NCBI GenBank assembly: GCA_023402915.1
Contig: JAEYFO010000107.1
Span: forward strand, 1-8,938
DNA from: Bacillota bacterium
GTDB taxonomy: Bacteria > Bacillota > Clostridia > Christensenellales > CALWSW01
DNA length: 8,938 nt
Direction of reading: 5' to 3'
The notes beneath the pieces are model-generated. The model was not told the origin of the DNA. It searched no databases and saw only the letters and a list, made by a program, of their open reading frames with translations. A program made the position numbers and the translations under genes. This document shows positions 8,441 through 8,938 of this stretch, one piece after another. Every line of letters starts with the position of its first letter. The first letter of the stretch is position 1.

Positions 8441-8703
8441 CAGCTTTGAAGGAGAGGAGTAAACGCTCGTTCCGCCTCAGAGAGAAAGCCCCACCGGCTG
8501 CAAGGGCTTTTGGCACAGAACTGCGTTGAAGGTCGCTCCCGAGCAGCTGCCGTGAACTCCGCAAACGCGGCATGAGCGGCGGCCGGATCAGCCCCGTTAC
8601 CGGCGAAGAGGGATCGGTTTCGTCATTTTTTCGAAACCCGTCCAAAATAAGGTGGTACCACGAGTCCTGTTCGTCCTTATGAACAGGGCTCTTTTGTTTT
8701 TTC
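8441..8703 (+). ncRNA. T-box riboswitch (tRNA-sensing leader), probably valine-specific
   Basis: All main T-box parts are visible. Stem I: base CAGCT (8441-8445) with AGCTG (8545-8549), GGAG/CTCC (8451-8454, 8536-8539), AACGC/GCGTT (8462-8466, 8523-8527), GTTC/GAAC, GCC/GGC and AAAGCCC/GGGCTTT (8485-8491, 8504-8510), with an AGAGAGA bulge region and an apical loop holding GCTG (GNTG motif). The specifier loop shows AGTA (8458-8461) opposite GAA (8528-8530). Stem III is CCG-TTAC-CGG (8594-8603). Antiterminator: ATAAGG (8647-8652) with CCTTAT (8675-8680), bulge TGGTACC (8653-8659), and ACGA/TCGT. TGGT pairs with a tRNA ending ACCA, so discriminator A. The specifier is GUC (8532-8534, valine) or GGU (8531-8533, glycine); glycine tRNAs of Bacillota usually carry U73, so valine is favoured. 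Uncharged tRNA should allow transcription of the HTH gene. Confidence 0.95.
8663..8700 (+). terminator. T-box regulated terminator
   Basis: AGTCCTGTTC (8663-8672) pairs with GAACAGGGCT (8681-8690), ten pairs with one wobble, followed by CTTTTG and more T. The 5' arm overlaps the A2 helix of the antiterminator, and the loop contains CCTTAT of its A1 helix, so the two folds exclude each other. Confidence 0.92.
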
Positions 8704-8762
8704 TAAAAAAATCCGACTGCGCTTTTTCAAAAAGCCCCGACTTTGACAAGGAGGAACCCATT

Positions 8763-8938
8763 ATGTCCGAACAGGTCATCCAGATCGCTTCCCGCGTGCG
8801 CACCATTCGCGAAATCTGCGAGCTTTCCGCCGAAGAAACCGCCCACAAGATGGGCATCTCCCTTGACGAGTACCTCCGCTGCGAGCGGGGCGAGATCGAT
8901 ATTCCCATCAGCTTCCTGACCCGCGCGGCGCAGGTGTT
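8763..8938 (+). CDS. XRE-type helix-turn-helix protein, N-terminal part (runs off the window)
   Basis: An ATG at 8763 preceded by AAGGAGG with 8-nt spacing opens a frame that stays open to the window end, giving 58 complete residues. Residues about 10-58 form an XRE/Cro-like helix-turn-helix: RVRTIREICELSAEETAHKM, then GISLDEYLRCERGEIDIPIS. The gene is controlled by the T-box at 8441-8703. A short GCTTTT/AAAAGC hairpin (8721-8735) lies between the T-box terminator and the ribosome binding site. From memory, similar N-termini in Bacillota often belong to HTH-cupin proteins next to acyl-CoA or AMP-forming ligases; the part that would show this is outside the window. DNA binding is likely; targets and any ligand are unknown. 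Confidence 0.85.
   Translation, partial: MSEQVIQIASRVRTIREICELSAEETAHKMGISLDEYLRCERGEIDIPISFLTRAAQV

Noticed and set aside
8744..8749. TTGACA as a second promoter -35 before the HTH gene
   Set aside because: It lies directly before the ribosome binding site, with no room for a -10 and transcription start ahead of the ATG.

Overview
The window looks like the chromosome of a GC-rich low-branching Bacillota member, probably a clostridial gut-type anaerobe. The signs are a textbook T-box leader, a tRNA with a genomically encoded CCA tail, Gram-positive-style ribosome binding sites (GGAGG-type) and a UvrA/UvrB pair of standard length. Genus cannot be read from the sequence alone. No rRNA, CRISPR array, insertion sequence or clear attachment site was seen.

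Layout, left to right. (1) Positions 1-180: a strong hairpin terminator (1-40) and a possible 42-residue ORF on the minus strand (49-177). (2) 181-1461, minus: an AT-rich gene for a DUF262 plus HNH nuclease protein, most likely an acquired defence gene, placed right after the terminator of a tRNA-Val(CAC) gene (1520-1595, minus) that has its own promoter. (3) 1835-2875, minus: a MerR-type regulator with a large unrecognised helical C-terminal domain. (4) 3054-5888, minus: uvrA, ended by its own terminator. (5) 6179-8215, minus: uvrB, followed by a terminator and a 290-bp gap before uvrA. (6) 8216-8762: a divergent regulatory region. It holds the uvrB promoter with imperfect LexA-like boxes, then a plus-strand promoter and a complete T-box riboswitch. 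(7) 8763-8938, plus: the start of an XRE-type helix-turn-helix gene that runs off the window.

How the parts work together. UvrA and UvrB are the damage-recognition half of nucleotide excision repair; UvrC is not in the window. The terminators and hairpins between uvrB, uvrA and the MerR gene suggest separate or attenuated transcription units rather than one tight operon. The DUF262-HNH gene has almost no room for a promoter of its own (about 22 nt after the tRNA terminator), so it may live on read-through from the tRNA-Val promoter. The T-box would turn on the HTH gene when a particular tRNA is uncharged. Its tRNA-end-sensing sequence (TGGT) requires a tRNA with discriminator A, and the specifier loop fits GUC (valine) better than GGU (glycine).

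Most of the window is ordinary housekeeping DNA. The two places that deserve attention are the tRNA-linked DUF262-HNH gene and the T-box that controls a regulator rather than a synthetase or biosynthetic gene.
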